NCBI RefSeq assembly: GCF_030253575.1
Contig: NC_080569.1
Span: forward strand, 6,738,001 to 6,802,000
Length of the DNA: 64,000 bases
Origin: Rhododendron vialii
Lineage: Eukaryota > Streptophyta > Magnoliopsida > Ericales > Ericaceae
Direction: 5' to 3'
Position 1 is the stretch's first letter; every line of letters starts with the position of its first letter. Below the pieces are notes generated by a model. The model was given only the letters and a program-made list of their open reading frames with translations. It did not search any database and was not told where the DNA came from. Positions 33,492 through 45,315 of the stretch are shown one piece after another. A program made the translations under genes and the position numbers.

Positions 33492-35316
33492 TCATGTGGT
33501 CGCAGATTGGGATAGTAACCTGGGGTGGTTATGCTCCCCTTCGTAAGTAACAATTAGCATCGCCGGGTCCTCCAAGCACCTCTCCACATGTTTCCTTGCG
33601 GGGCAACCCCTCATGCTGCTACACTTATAGTATCCCCTGCAATATGAGGACTTCTGTAAGCCACACAATTCATACATATGTATAACGAAAACCATCAGGT
33701 TAATGGTGAAGAATTGGTGGCTTAAACACATGAGGATTACAATAGCAAGGACAATGGCTTTACCTTGATTCTCGATATGGCACCCAATATGAAGGAAAAA
33801 TAAAAATCTTACAAGCAACAGGAGAATAAAAGTTTTTGAAATGTTTGAAGAATTAAATCCCTCTCCCCTGCGGGGCTAGTAACCAAAATTAAGTTATGAA
33901 TCATTTATCTCAAAGCACTACTTCCCTAGCTTAAATTTGTTCTCTCAATGACAAAGCACATGGTAACTTCAAATAGTGGTTCGAGAACCTTCACACTGCC
34001 AGAAAGGAAGTGTAAAAAATACATCCCAAAAGCAGCCAACAAATTTTAACTACAACGACTGCAGTCCTGCACTATAAAGACCCGAGAAGCAGAAAGAAAA
34101 TACAGTATGGGGCATGTGTGTGTAGTTGCCTCATGGGAGGGTAGTTCTGTTGGTTACAGGGGTACGGTTGTTAGATTATATGATCAAAACACTCACTGCC
34201 ATTTGAAAAAAAAGGCATGCATCTCACAAACACCAAATAGAAACTATAATCATTGCTCCTAAACTAGTCACATGACTCACATCACATACAACTAGAAATT
34301 TAATACCTAGGGTGTGGAGAGCCCTTAATTGGCTTCTGCCCATACTTCCTCCACGAATACTCATCGGGAGGAATATCCGCAAGCTTGTTACTGATAGCAG
34401 GTACCTTGATTGATCTCTTCACCCTATGTTTCCTGTCAAGATAATGCAACAACCGGAACGATTACAAGCTATAAATGGCTGAGGCACTTAATAACTAACA
34501 TAAACAAATCCAATCAAAGTTGAACCTTTTCTTTGAACAGTGGCATCGACCACTACTCCCACATTTCACGCTCCCATCATCTCCCCTTGCAGAGCATCTT
34601 CTCTTATGTTGGTGAGAAATCTGGTCAGAAGAGCCAGCTGCACCAACTAAATGGAAGCCATTCCCATCCAAATTAGCAACACTACTCCCATCTATGCTCA
34701 ATGAGGAGATAAAAGATCTAGTCGATGACATGGTAGGTGTGCACGTAGAGCTATCGAAATTCAGATTAATGCCGCTATTGTTGTTGCTTCGACGGAACAT
34801 CATTTCTGCTTGTTGCTTCAACTTTTGCTGCTGCTGAAGCTGGATCATGTGCTGTTGCTTCTGCTGCATCTGAAGCTGGAGGAAATTACGGTAGTTCTGC
34901 GGTGTTTGCTGAACAATTTGCAGAGGGTTTTTCTCACCATCCACACATGGGGTTCCCAATGTAAGAGAGCTTTTAACACTTGAACCCATCATTTCTTGAA
35001 ATGGGTTTTCAAGGGAAGTCCTCTGCTGTAGAAACTGAATAGGTTTTGGTTGATGATCTGTTGTTTTGCTCGTTGGGTTCTCTAAGAGGAGGCCTGGGGG
35101 GAAAGAGTTTTGAGTTTTCTTGAACTTTCTTACTCTAGCATGACCCAATCCAGTGTTGAGAAGTGAAACAACTCTCTTAAACCTGAATACAGCCTCCCCT
35201 GTTTCTACCATTAAATCCCTAAGCTGAATCTGATCTTTTTGGGGCTGAGATAAAAGCTTAAGAACTCTATGGCTACACTCTACTGCTGCTCTATTAGCTT
35301 CTTCAACCTCCTCCAT
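33492..35316 (-). CDS. Group IId WRKY transcription factor
   Basis: Nuclear DNA-binding protein that recognises W-box promoters; group IId members bind calmodulin and act mainly in defence and stress. Exons are 34526-35316, 34307-34432 and 33492-33636 on the minus strand, 353 aa, GT-AG introns of 93 and 670 bp. The intron splitting the WRKY domain falls inside the Arg codon before GYYKC, the position typical of groups IIc-e and III. Features: calmodulin-binding/HARF-type segment ([21 protein letters not shown], about 49-69), Gln-rich tract at about 145-170, basic pre-domain region ([19 protein letters not shown]), WRKYGQK at 291-297, and the zinc finger C311-X5-C317-X23-H341-X-H343. The start [13 protein letters not shown] and the C-motif suggest the WRKY21/39/74 branch, from memory. 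All key residues are intact. Confidence 0.95.
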
Positions 35317-36013
35317 CTCACCCTCAAAAACAAGAAAAACCCTAATTGACTGAACCCAGTAGACTCAAACCAAAGAACAGCAACAACAACAACAACAACA
35401 ACAACAACAAAAAAGGGCTCAAAAGTCTATCTCAATCATTCATAAACTAGTAAAAATGAAAATCAAAACAGTAAAGAAATTATTTTGTCGACTGGGTAGG
35501 CGAAAATGGATCAGAGAGAACAAACCCAGAAAGAGATTTAAAATAGAACAGTTTCGATTAAGAAAATTGCGAGATCATTGACAGTTCTAGAGGGGGAGAG
35601 AGTGAAAGAACAAAGAACAGACCTTCAAACTTACCGCAAAGACAAAAAAGAAAAGAACAGACGTTCGTTGAGCTGTCAAAACCCTAGATTCTTCAAGCAG
35701 CTGGGTAGGGTGAGAGGTTGGAAGGAGTGAAAGAGAAGACTTTCGACTCCCCAACGAATTCACACTCCCGAAAGAGTACAAAGATACGATCTTTTGACAT
35801 TGATTATATTTGTCCTAGACAGAGAGCATTGGAGAACTACTGCAGTACTCCCAATGGAAGAGAGAGAGAGAGAGAGAGAGAGGCGCATTAAAATAACCTG
35901 CGCACCAGAGAGAAAACTCTGAAGCAGAACTGTCGTCTCTGTCACAGATTTCAAGGTGGGTCCAACCAAAGACCTCGTTATTCCCCTTTTATTCAACTTT
36001 GCTAGAACTTTTA
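35317..36013. promoter_or_regulatory. WRKY 5' leader and promoter region
   Basis: Includes the CAA repeat and a (GA)n microsatellite at 35860-35881 of the kind common in plant 5' UTRs. A leader intron is possible. No TATA box could be fixed. Confidence 0.4.
35384..35409. repeat. CAA microsatellite in the WRKY 5' leader
   Basis: (CAA)n of about 26 bases, read as (TTG)n on the WRKY coding strand, about 70 bp upstream of its start codon. Confidence 0.9.
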
Positions 36014-36250
36014 GGCCCGTTCCAGAAACCTTCTTAAAAAATAAGCAACTTATTTCACATTTTCAAACTCAAAAATAATATAAATCAAAAATAATTTTTT
36101 AATTTTTTTTGCATCGTATAAAAGATCTCAATGAGATGTTTCAAACAAGATCCATATTGCATATTTTTAGATTTCAACAAGCTCATAATTTTTGAGCTTG
36201 AAATTGTCTTCTTAAAAATAAGGGGTTTTTTTCTGTTCTGGAACGTGGTC
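36014..36250. mobile_element. MITE family C, copy 2
   Basis: Ends GCCCGTTCCAGAA and TTCTGGAACG enclose the same AT-rich body as 31920-32158 in reverse orientation (shared AAAGATCTCAATGAGAT and TTTCAAACAAGATC). Confidence 0.7.
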
Positions 36251-37018
36251 TTAATGTGTGCGGGACTCATTTTCTACGTGAGTATGCAATCATTATTTAA
36301 ATCACATACATTCATATAAACATTTTACACAATTTCATATTTTTTGGTAGGACGCACACATACTAGAAGTGTGGTGTGTATGAGCCATAATGTGAATGCA
36401 AGTAAATTTATATAAGTATTTGTGATTGTAGAATGATTGTAAATATGAATGTGTGTTTATTATTTCAAGTCTCTGGATTATTACGTGGCAGTATCCCAAT
36501 AATATTAAATAATAATACACAATGTTACATACACTCCAAGCCACACCTCGTGTGGGCCCCACATATATATTCAACAATGTTATATCCACACTTACATATC
36601 ACTCATCTTTCACATATGTGCCGACCTCACACATATATGAGAGATGAGTGATTAAGAAATAGTCGGTAGAAATGTACCTAAACGTATATATATTTAATTA
36701 ATTATGAAATAAATCACACATATATATATATATAAAAAGAGATGCGTGGTTGAGGAGTGATCTGTACGAGTGTTGTCGCATCCCATATAGCCGTTGCAGA
36801 AGCCAATGAAACCAAGATGACCACGCGTAAAGTGGCGTGATAAAGTTGACCCGTAGACCGAGGCTGTGCTTTTGCTTTGCTTTGCTTTGCTTTTTCAATG
36901 GGCCATCGGGCTACGCTTATCGTGCGCCTTAAAAAACAAACAATTGTCTCTGCTGGGATGACAAACAAAACAAAGAAGCAGGACCCGCTTTGTGGCCGTC
37001 GTTGACTTAAAGTGGAAA

Positions 37019-37051
<33 letters not shown>

Positions 37052-37301
37052 GTAGACCAGTGGGGAACTATGAATGCTCATGGAATGAGCGAAATTTGGA
37101 AGTGTTTATGAGTTATTGAGATATTGAGTTTGGTTATTGGTAAAAGTTGTTAAATTTAATTATGAAATGAGTGAAATTTGGTTATTTGCTAAAAAACTTA
37201 TAACTTTGCTTGTTACAATGTGAGAGTGTATTTTTGAGCATTGTTGTTAAATTTATTTATCCACGCTCATTTGTTTATTACAATGTGAATGCTTTAAACA
37301 T
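36251..37301. other. Intergenic with simple repeats
   Basis: Contains a hairpin at about 36596-36652 (ATCACTCATC against GATGAGTGAT), a TA run near 36720 and a (CT)n microsatellite at 37020-37049. No gene seen. Confidence 0.5.
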
Positions 37302-37640
37302 AGAGTTGCAAACGAATCAAACAGCTCAGCTATGAGCTTGTTAAGACAAGGGCTTAGCTTGGCTTGATTCATCTAATGATCGAACCGAGTTCGAACTCAA
37401 AGTTTAGGCTAGTTTACTAAAAGATCCGAGCTCTGCACTCAATGGGTCAAGTCAAATGGCCAAAGCTCGTCTCGTTTGTATAGGCTGATTCTTTTAAAAG
37501 GGGTCGTTAAGTAAAATCAATTAGGCTTGTCTCGTTAAAGGCTTGTTCGCCGGGCCCGAGTTTGAGTTTTAGGCTTGATTAGCAAACGAGTTGAGCTCGA
37601 ACCTTACAAACTTGGCTCGATTCGACTTGTTTGCATCCCT
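37302..37640. mobile_element. Candidate hAT-like MITE
   Basis: Ends AGAGTTGCAAACGAATC and GACTTGTTTGCATCCCT are inverted, a form common in plant hAT-type MITEs, around a GAGCTTG/GCTCGA-rich body. A related unit sits in GAUT6 intron 2 (50109-50440). The target duplication is not clear. Confidence 0.55.
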
Positions 37641-38781
37641 TCAGAAAAAGGGTTGTGTCCCTTCGGAAAAAGGGTTGTGGTAAAATTTTGGAATAAGCTC
37701 CAATTTGGACCAGCTAATTGTCCAACTTCTCCATCCTATTAAGTAGCATTTTCAAAAAACAAATACCAACTTATAATACGTTCTAGCATTTATGTTCTAT
37801 ATATGACACTTTGAAGATGTTGTTGTACTTGACTCCATCCGTCCCAATTTAATAATATTTTTTGGGAGTTCGTGTAACATTTGAATTAATTATATCTTGT
37901 AATTAATAATATTATATGTAATTTTAAAATTATTGTATTATAGAACTAATCGATATTCATCTAACAAGACACATACTATATATAAAATTTATTACCAATT
38001 TAAAGATATAACTAGTTTTTTTATCTGGTTAGAATAAAACGAAAGACTATTAAATTGGGATAGAGGAAAAAATAGTAACTAAAAGATAAGTATTAAATTG
38101 CTGAGCAAAAAAAAGAAAGAAAGATAAGTATTAAATTGCATTTATAAGTCAGGGTACAATAATCCGTTCCTAATAGTACTACTCATTGTTCCAAGTTCTC
38201 AACAACCAAACTAGGCTTATTTTAATTTGTCTTTGCTTCCCAAAGGCAAATAAATAAAGCATTACGAAAAGTAATTTAATTTGGTTGTAAACAAAAAACA
38301 CAAAAACAAAAAAAGAAAAAGGAAAAGACATATCAGTCAAACAAAAAAGAAGAAGAAGGAAACGACGTTATCAACCAGTCAGTGGCACTATTGACTACAC
38401 ACAAAAAAAATGAATAGATGAGGTTTTACCAACAAAAAAAACAAAAAAACTGTTCCTGTAATTGGAACAAAACAGGGAAGCAAATAACGTTAAATAATTA
38501 TTTTCCTCTCTTCTGATAAGTTTCGAACACCTTTTATGTCGCCCCGTCACCAATACCCATTTTAGTACCAAATCATTGATTAAATAAAAAGATACTGTAC
38601 ATTGTATTCACTTTGTCCCAGGTTCCCACCATAAACAATCAATCTGTCGTTGTAATCTAAGAATTTTTGCTTTAAATTACTTTTAATAAAACTACTATTT
38701 TCTTATGAGCTGTTAATACCATCCTTTCATCAATGTAATCACCTGTACGTGCTCCATTACTTAATTGACTGAAAGCAGGAA
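37641..38781. other. Intergenic, possible Stowaway-like MITE
   Basis: A diverged Stowaway-like unit is suggested at about 37831-38066 (GACTCCATCCGTCCCAATTT against AAATTGGGATAGAGG). The remainder is A-rich with no exon seen. Confidence 0.45.
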
Positions 38782-38985
38782 AGCCTCGAAGGGTTAGTCC
38801 AGTTGATTGATGAGTTTGCTCTCTACGCAACTGATCAGAGTTTGATTCTTGGGATCAGGCCGCAAGAAAGTACTATTTTATTTTGTGAATTCTATTGTTC
38901 CAGCGCAGATGATATGCTTTTGACCAGACTAAAGAGAGAATTAGTTGAGATGCACGTTAATTGATCCAGACACCCCGTTGAACCA
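38782..38985 (+). mobile_element. tRNA-derived SINE, copy 1
   Basis: Box-A-like GGTTAGTCCAGTTGATTGATG and box-B-like GATCAGAGTTTGATTCTTGG are about 35 bases apart, followed by a body ending GATCCAGACACCCC. The unit at 60912-61113 has the same order of blocks, and fragments of its tail appear near 17470 and 62935. Confidence 0.7.
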
Positions 38986-40331
38986 AACCAAAAGGCAGGA
39001 AAAGTGGAGAATAGTAGTAGTACATCACACTCCCTTATGCCTTGTTTGTTTTACTTTGTATTTTTCAAATGGTCTTACTATTGTCAGCCCACTGGGCTGA
39101 CGATAAACACACTGAAAGACAAGAAAAATACGTATTTCTGTGCACTTTTTACATCCTTTTTACATCGTCAGCCCATTAGGCTGATTTTAGAACTTTCCTT
39201 TTTCAAAAGATTCCCTCTATTTTCAATCATTTTCTTCTCTATCTCTCTCCACTTATTTTGCTGCTCTAATAATTTTTTTTTCAAAAACTCTTCCAATCAA
39301 AGCATTAATAAGGCACATGAAAACGAACACTTTTGCCTTTTTGCATGGGGCTAAAAAGCAATGGTGGTGTGTCTGTGTATTGGGATCATGAGACACTTAA
39401 ATGGAATAAAGGCATGGCCATGATTATTGGAACCAGGAATCGTACAATACTGAAAAGCAAAGCATTGGATTTTGTATGGTTTGGGCTCTTTTCATGTTTA
39501 AATGGTAAATGGCAAAAGCCAAAAGGAGAGCACCCCACGAGTCCAAAGATATGAAACATTTACTATGAAAGAAAATAACATGAGGGGTGGTCCCAGCTGG
39601 CAAACTGCTGCAAATGTTTAAAAATTTTCAAGTTAGCCAAAGTAAAACTTGCCCAAAAAAAATGTTATCAGCAAATAAGCAAACAAACAAATAAAATGCA
39701 TCGCGAATCGGGATGCTGTGCCTGTGAATAATAACGCTACTGTTTCCTTCTTCTGATATATCAGCTCGTTCGAGGGCCTGGGGAATAGATATAAACAGCC
39801 CGAGAAATCCCCCTTTCATTAGGGGACATCGCTATATTCTGACAGCTACCTTCTTACTTGATTGAACGGACTCTTTTATTTGTTACTTCCTCTGGCTCAA
39901 GGGCAGCTTCCTCGTTACTGGCTAAAGACCTTCAACAGCTACCTTCAAGGAATAAAAAAGGGCTGGCCTGTCAAGAGTCCAGTTCCTTCGCGAATGAAGT
40001 TCAGAATCAACAAGGGTTCGTAGAACGAAGGGAGTGTACAACTGGGGGCAGGAAATGTGTCTTTCGGTACACCAAATGGAAGCATAAATGTCGGTTTTGG
40101 TTTCACTGCAGCACCCAAAATAATTTGTTTCCATTTCATAGCATACCATGTTGATTATGTAAGTTGCATCTTTGGAACTGTTTACAAGTGTTATTCCACT
40201 TGTCGCCTTTTAGGTTCGAATTTCTTCCAAGTTCCTGTCTATCAGAGACAGTGGCGACTAAATATTGTTTGAACTTTAAAAAAAAAAAAAAGGATTCGAT
40301 TTTCAAGTGCAGTCACAAGAATAGGATACCT
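38986..40331. other. Intergenic, no gene assigned
   Basis: GTCAGCCCACTGGGCTGAC at 39087-39105 is a palindrome, echoed by GTCAGCCCATTAGGCTGA at 39168. If the exon-like segment at 40332-40430 is real, part of this stretch could be its 3' UTR. Confidence 0.4.
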
Positions 40332-40430
40332 TCAGGACCATGTGAATCGTGACGAGAGCATAAAGATGATGCTGTTGAGCTTCTCCACTTTCTTAGCATC
40401 CTGTGCTTGGTCTGTCTTGAACTTTAGACG
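40332..40430 (-). pseudogene. Isolated exon-like fragment, unidentified
   Basis: On the minus strand a polypyrimidine acceptor (TTTCCTCCTTGCTATAG) is followed by 32 codons and a stop. The peptide RLKFKTDQAQDAKKVEKLNS, then IIFMLSSRFTWS, is hydrophilic, charged and protein-like, unlike the surrounding AT-rich sequence. I find no companion exon within 2 kb upstream and do not recognise the family. It could be the last exon of a decayed or transposed gene, or chance. Confidence 0.3.
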
Positions 40431-43160
40431 CTATAGCAAGGAGGAAATAATATCATCAGCTGAAGCAGTATTCTAAAAGTACAGTACTCAAAACTCTTGA
40501 CAATATAACACGTAATCATCGAGAATGAAACAAGTTTAGAGGTTTAGAGCTAAATTTTTCATCACGTACATACAAAGCAATCCAAAAGAATGAGAGAATT
40601 ACTGTAAGAGCATGAGATCTGTAATGATATCATGCTTAACCAGGAAATGAAAGCCCACGCTTGATGTCTGGCATTGCTAAAAAACGTAGCAACAAAATCA
40701 TACCAAGAGGTTACAACCAGTCATGCAACTACCGCCATGCCAATACATACCCGACATGCTATGATCATAGTTCAAGGAAAGAAAAACAGTTCCAAAGCGT
40801 CCAGAACTTAACAAACTGTCATGTCACATGACGACAAGTTGGATGGAGTTAATTCAAATCTGCATAAGAAGTTCCATCAAATACGTAAAATTCCTTCGTT
40901 CCCTCTGACAAATAGTTCATTTCAATTTTGAAAACCATAAGGTTCGTATCTCCAGTATATCTAGGTTATCACATCCAGATATTGTCATCTGTCATCTTGC
41001 AAACTGCTATTCCTCAATCACAATATTACACTATTCCCCAAGCAACACTTATTCATATGATGCCCGCAATAAGCTGTTCCACCAGTTTACATTGAACACA
41101 CATGACAAGAAAAGTTCATGATTAACATAGCTTCAGAATTGCATAAAGTTGTATAGATGGCAAAGCATGTGTTTGCTTATCTGTCTTTGCCATCAATGCA
41201 ATTCAACACAGCCTTGTCTTATTTTTACGGTGTTACAAAGATGCTTTAATTAGTTCATCCATTAGCAAGGCCCCAAAAAGGCTTTGGGCTGATGTGAATG
41301 TAACCCTCTTTTTTCAGGCATGCGAACAGCATGTTAAAGTATATATACGAGTCCAAGCATGACATTAACAAAGTTAACCTTGATATCATGTTGCCTCTAC
41401 ACCTTTTTTGGCTTTTCACTTATGCTCATGTCTATATGTTTGTACATTCTCCTGGAGTTAAAATCAAGACCTTCTGCCCGTCCAGGGTCACAGATTCGCA
41501 AGCAGAATGACATGCAACTAAAGTGGAGATTCAATTCTTTGCACGGCCAGTGCATTTGGTATCAATCATCTTGTCCGCACTTTGACTAACCTTCAAACTA
41601 GTGTGAATCTGTGATAAGATTTAAATGCAGAAACTGAGAATCAAAAGCCTTGCCATGGAAAAGCAGACTCTGCAGCCTGTAGATTGACTACTTTATAAGT
41701 TTATATGGACTCGGGGGGAGGGTAGTGATCTGGAGGATTAACTTTCACTTATTTTGGTGGCCAACAAGCAGAGGCAACGGCATGTTAAGAGTTGTGGGGC
41801 CGGTCGACCCCATGGCAACAAAAAAATTCCCTATTATTATGTTTTCACAAGTTACAAATGGACCTTAGCGTTGGAGAATATTGATTTTTAGCTAAAATCA
41901 CATAATTGTGAATGAGAAATTGACTATAAAAGTGTCTACTCCTCTTTTCCCTTCCCCTTCCCCCCGTGGGTTCCATACCCGTGTGCAGCGGCGGGAGAGG
42001 ACGGTCATGGTACTATTTCAACTCACTTTCTTTGTTTTTTCATATTTTTTCCTTCCGTCTCCCCAGATCAACAACTTGTCGTCTGATTTATGAGAGTTTT
42101 GTCTCTCGTTTTACGAGAGTTGTTAGTTTTGTCTTTGGACGAATTTTGTCTACAGATCGGGGTTCTCTCAGTCGAGGTTGCTTTACAACGATATCTGTGC
42201 TTCAGCGTTCTATCCCTACACGATGTCTTTGGCGGGGCAACTCGTGGCGGCTTGATAGATCTGTAGTTCTTGGGAGTTCATTGGTGCGTTCATCATTGGT
42301 TAGAGTGCATTTGATCGTTTGAGTATTTGGTATTTTTATCCTTAGCTTTGCATTTTTTCTCATTTGAGACTCCTAATTAGATGTTAGGCAGTTTAAAAGT
42401 ATCACTGTTGCATTAGGCCATACTTGAGTTAGGATGAAAGATATCGATTGCCTTGTGATTTACTCGTTTTTATTTGTTAGACGATTAGTTTGGTTTTGTC
42501 CAAATTTTTTGTAACGATCTCCGTTTTGTAAGTGTCGCTTGACATTTATCAATACAATCTTCTCATTTTTTACGGAAAAAAAAAAAAAACAAACAAACAT
42601 TGATAGATGGGGAAAAAATCCCACATTTGTGGGGCAAGTAAAAATATTTGGGTACATATGCCCCAAGTGGAACATAATGGCTGGGTCCTAAGGGCACCCA
42701 AGTTTTGTAGGAGGAGAGGGCATGGATAATGTGGGTTTTGGCCTATCTTATTTGGTTTTGTTCCTACATACTCAACTAAGTGATAAAAATTAAATTTCAT
42801 GTTTTTGGGGTTTTAATTTTTTTCACATTTGCTAGTTTCTTGTCAATTTTTTTTGTGAATTATTCGTTTATTTCTATGAGAGAAATTGAAAAAGTTAAAA
42901 ATTATAATTCTAACCCTTTTTTTTTATTTTAACTATTCAAGTTTCGGTCTGGGTAACGGTGCTACGTAGCCCTCCTTAAGCAATTATTCTAATAGTTCAA
43001 TATGAAGCCACGTGTTCCCAATTTCAACTTTTTACTTTATCTATGACAAGATGTGTTGCCAGAATCTGGTTTTTGACAAGCCGTAATGGTGGGAGGGTAA
43101 ATATACAATTTTTAGCCTTTAGCCTTTGATTTTACTTTCATGTGAGTAAAGTAACACAGA
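40431..43160. other. Intergenic, with a possible retroposon 3' end
   Basis: No gene recognised. The segment from about 41940 to 42590 is less AT-rich and ends CAATACAATCTTCTC followed by a run of A (42576-42589), like the 3' end of a retroposed transcript or LINE. I could not place its 5' limit or any protein. Confidence 0.35.
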
Positions 43161-43561
43161 AAGTCTACAGTTACCGATCGGGAAATTCCGATCGGAATCC
43201 CGACGTCCTGTTAGACACTCTCCGGTTACCGGATGGCCGATCCGATCCGTCCAATAATTCTAAAAAAAAAACTGAGTGGGCTCGCGCGAGAATAAATGGC
43301 ATCCGACGTATGTAAGTAGCCGATCCAAGTACTTCTTTTTTGGCCCATCCAAACACTCCGTTTTTGGCCCATCCAAACACAAAAATGGAGTGCTTGGATC
43401 GGCCACTTGCACAAATCGGATGCCGTTTATTCTCGAAAAGGCCCACTCGGTTTTTTTTTTAGAATTATTGGACGGATTGGATCGACCGTCTGGTGGCCGG
43501 AGCATGCCCGGCAAAGAGTTGGGATTCCGATCGGGATTTCCCGATCGATAACTGTAGACTT
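43161..43561. mobile_element. Long-arm foldback MITE
   Basis: AAGTCTACAGTTACCGATCGG at the left is mirrored by CCGATCGATAACTGTAGACTT at the right. Complementarity continues through AATTATTGGACGGAT, CGCGAGAATAAA and CATCCAAACAC towards the centre, giving arms of about 180 bp in a 401-bp unit. No clear target duplication. Open frames on both strands merely mirror each other. Confidence 0.85.
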
Positions 43562-44400
43562 ACTCAAAGTATCATATGTGAGTATCATTTTTGAAACAGA
43601 AAACTCTAGGACCACCTCACACACTAATCGTATGTGTCCACTGTATGGTTAGTGGGGTTCACTCCGAGTTTTCAAAAATATAGAAAAATACTTATAAATT
43701 TTAAAATAATTGTTTATAGACCCTGTAAAAAATCAGTTCAAACAAATATGGATAGATATGTTTTCTAAATTCGTAAGAACGAATTGAAGAGTTGAGTAGT
43801 TTAATTTTGCAAATCCCCCTACCTCAAAAGAGGAGAAAAAAAGAGTGTGATTATAAAATGAAGAGTGAAAATCAATTACCTATAATTTTTGGATTAATCA
43901 CCTGTCTCAATGATAGTGGTCTAAAAAGTAAAAAAAATAAAAAATTATCAAAAGCAAAAAAAGTTCCCTTAACATGAAAAACAATATGAAACAACCGTTT
44001 TTTTTTCTTGTCTTCTATTAACTTTTTTCCACATAGTCAATATTGTTATATTTTTTTAATTCAACTCGCTGAGACAAATGAATAATCCAAAAATTACGAC
44101 AAAAAACTACAAAAATTATAAAAAGTAAAAATTACCAAAAATAATCTTAAATAAAAAAAGTTAGAAAGAATGGACTTGTGCACTCCACATATACATCAGA
44201 TTGTGTGAAATTCAATTCGAATACATGAATAATCGGAACCACTTAATTTATTTTGAATTTTTTTTAATAATCTCTCAAAAAAGTTAGCTCAGTAGAGACA
44301 GATGAGGGCTTAGATTGATTTTGTGTTCCATTTCTTGACAAAAAAAAAAATTTTGAACAAAGACTCGAAACTAGGGAATTAAGGAATTGGGGGATGGTGC
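43562..44400. other. Intergenic, nothing recognised
   Basis: Very AT-rich. A half-copy of MITE family A (CTGTAAAAAATCAG) is suggested near 43721-43740. Confidence 0.45.
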
Positions 44401-44564
44401 TGTGCAGTGGTGTGTGCAGCACCATGCTGCGCACCTTCGAGCTCTCGGATTGTGCATCCGACGACTCGGATCTCATCTTGGTAATGAACGACTCTCAATC
44501 GTTGGTTGCTGAGATGAGATTCGCTAGAAGTTGCGCAGCACGGTTCTGCGCAAACCACCGCACA
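44401..44564. mobile_element. Small GC-rich inverted-repeat element
   Basis: TGTGCAGTGGTGTGTGCAGC at the left is mirrored by GCGCAAACCACCGCACA at the right, with CTGCGCACCTT against AAGTTGCGCAGCA inside. The 164-bp unit ends 25 bp before the Mutator-like element's target duplication. Confidence 0.65.
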
Positions 44565-44597
44565 AGACGAACCCAAAGTCATACCAGATTAACAAAA

Positions 44598-44740
44598 GGG
44601 CAAATTTCACTGACCTCCCCTGAGATTTCTGACAAGTGCAGGAACCTCCCCTGAAGTTTATGAAATGACACGGCCCTCCCTTGCTTTTGCTGACAATACC
44701 CATATTCCCCCCTTGTGTTACTATTTCGTTAAAATCCTAA
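44598..44740 (+). repeat. Left TIR of the MULE
   Basis: Begins GGGCAAATTTCACTGACCTC; inverted partner of about 48215-48366. Confidence 0.88.
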
Positions 44741-45315
44741 TAGAAGTTGTAGATTTTCTGATGATGTCACCATTATTTAACACAAACATACCTATTTTGC
44801 TCTCCATTAGTCAATCCACCCATTTCATTCTTCATATTGACAAAAAAATTAACCACTCATGTGGTATGCACTATTGGAACCTAGGATCAGAATCTTCAAC
44901 GCATGATTGGACCAATTGGTCTTGGAAATCTAATTCTTGGATGATAGTAGTTAGAACAAAGTCTAAATGGAATACGAGACATTTTAAGTGAACAATAGCA
45001 TTTTTGGCTCGATACAAGAAAAGGTATTGTTGTAATTTTTTCCCCGAATTTTAAGTTACGGGTTTTAGAGAAAATTTTGGGTGACGAGCGGGTAGCACGT
45101 GGTGGTATCCATCGACGATCACAACTGTCCAAACGTATTTTGGATGACTCAGATTTATTCCCTCTGTCTCCCCTCACCCCACCACTCTCTCTCCTTTTTT
45201 CTCTCTCTAAAATTTGGATCGTCCAAAACACGTTTGAACAACTGAGATTGCTGCTTAGCCTTCAAACCTCGCCTTCAAATAAGGTTGAGAAAAACCCCAA
45301 GCGTAGGGCTAGATC

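Noticed and set aside
43171-43652. Several ORFs on both strands
   Set aside because: They are mirror images produced by the foldback MITE arms.
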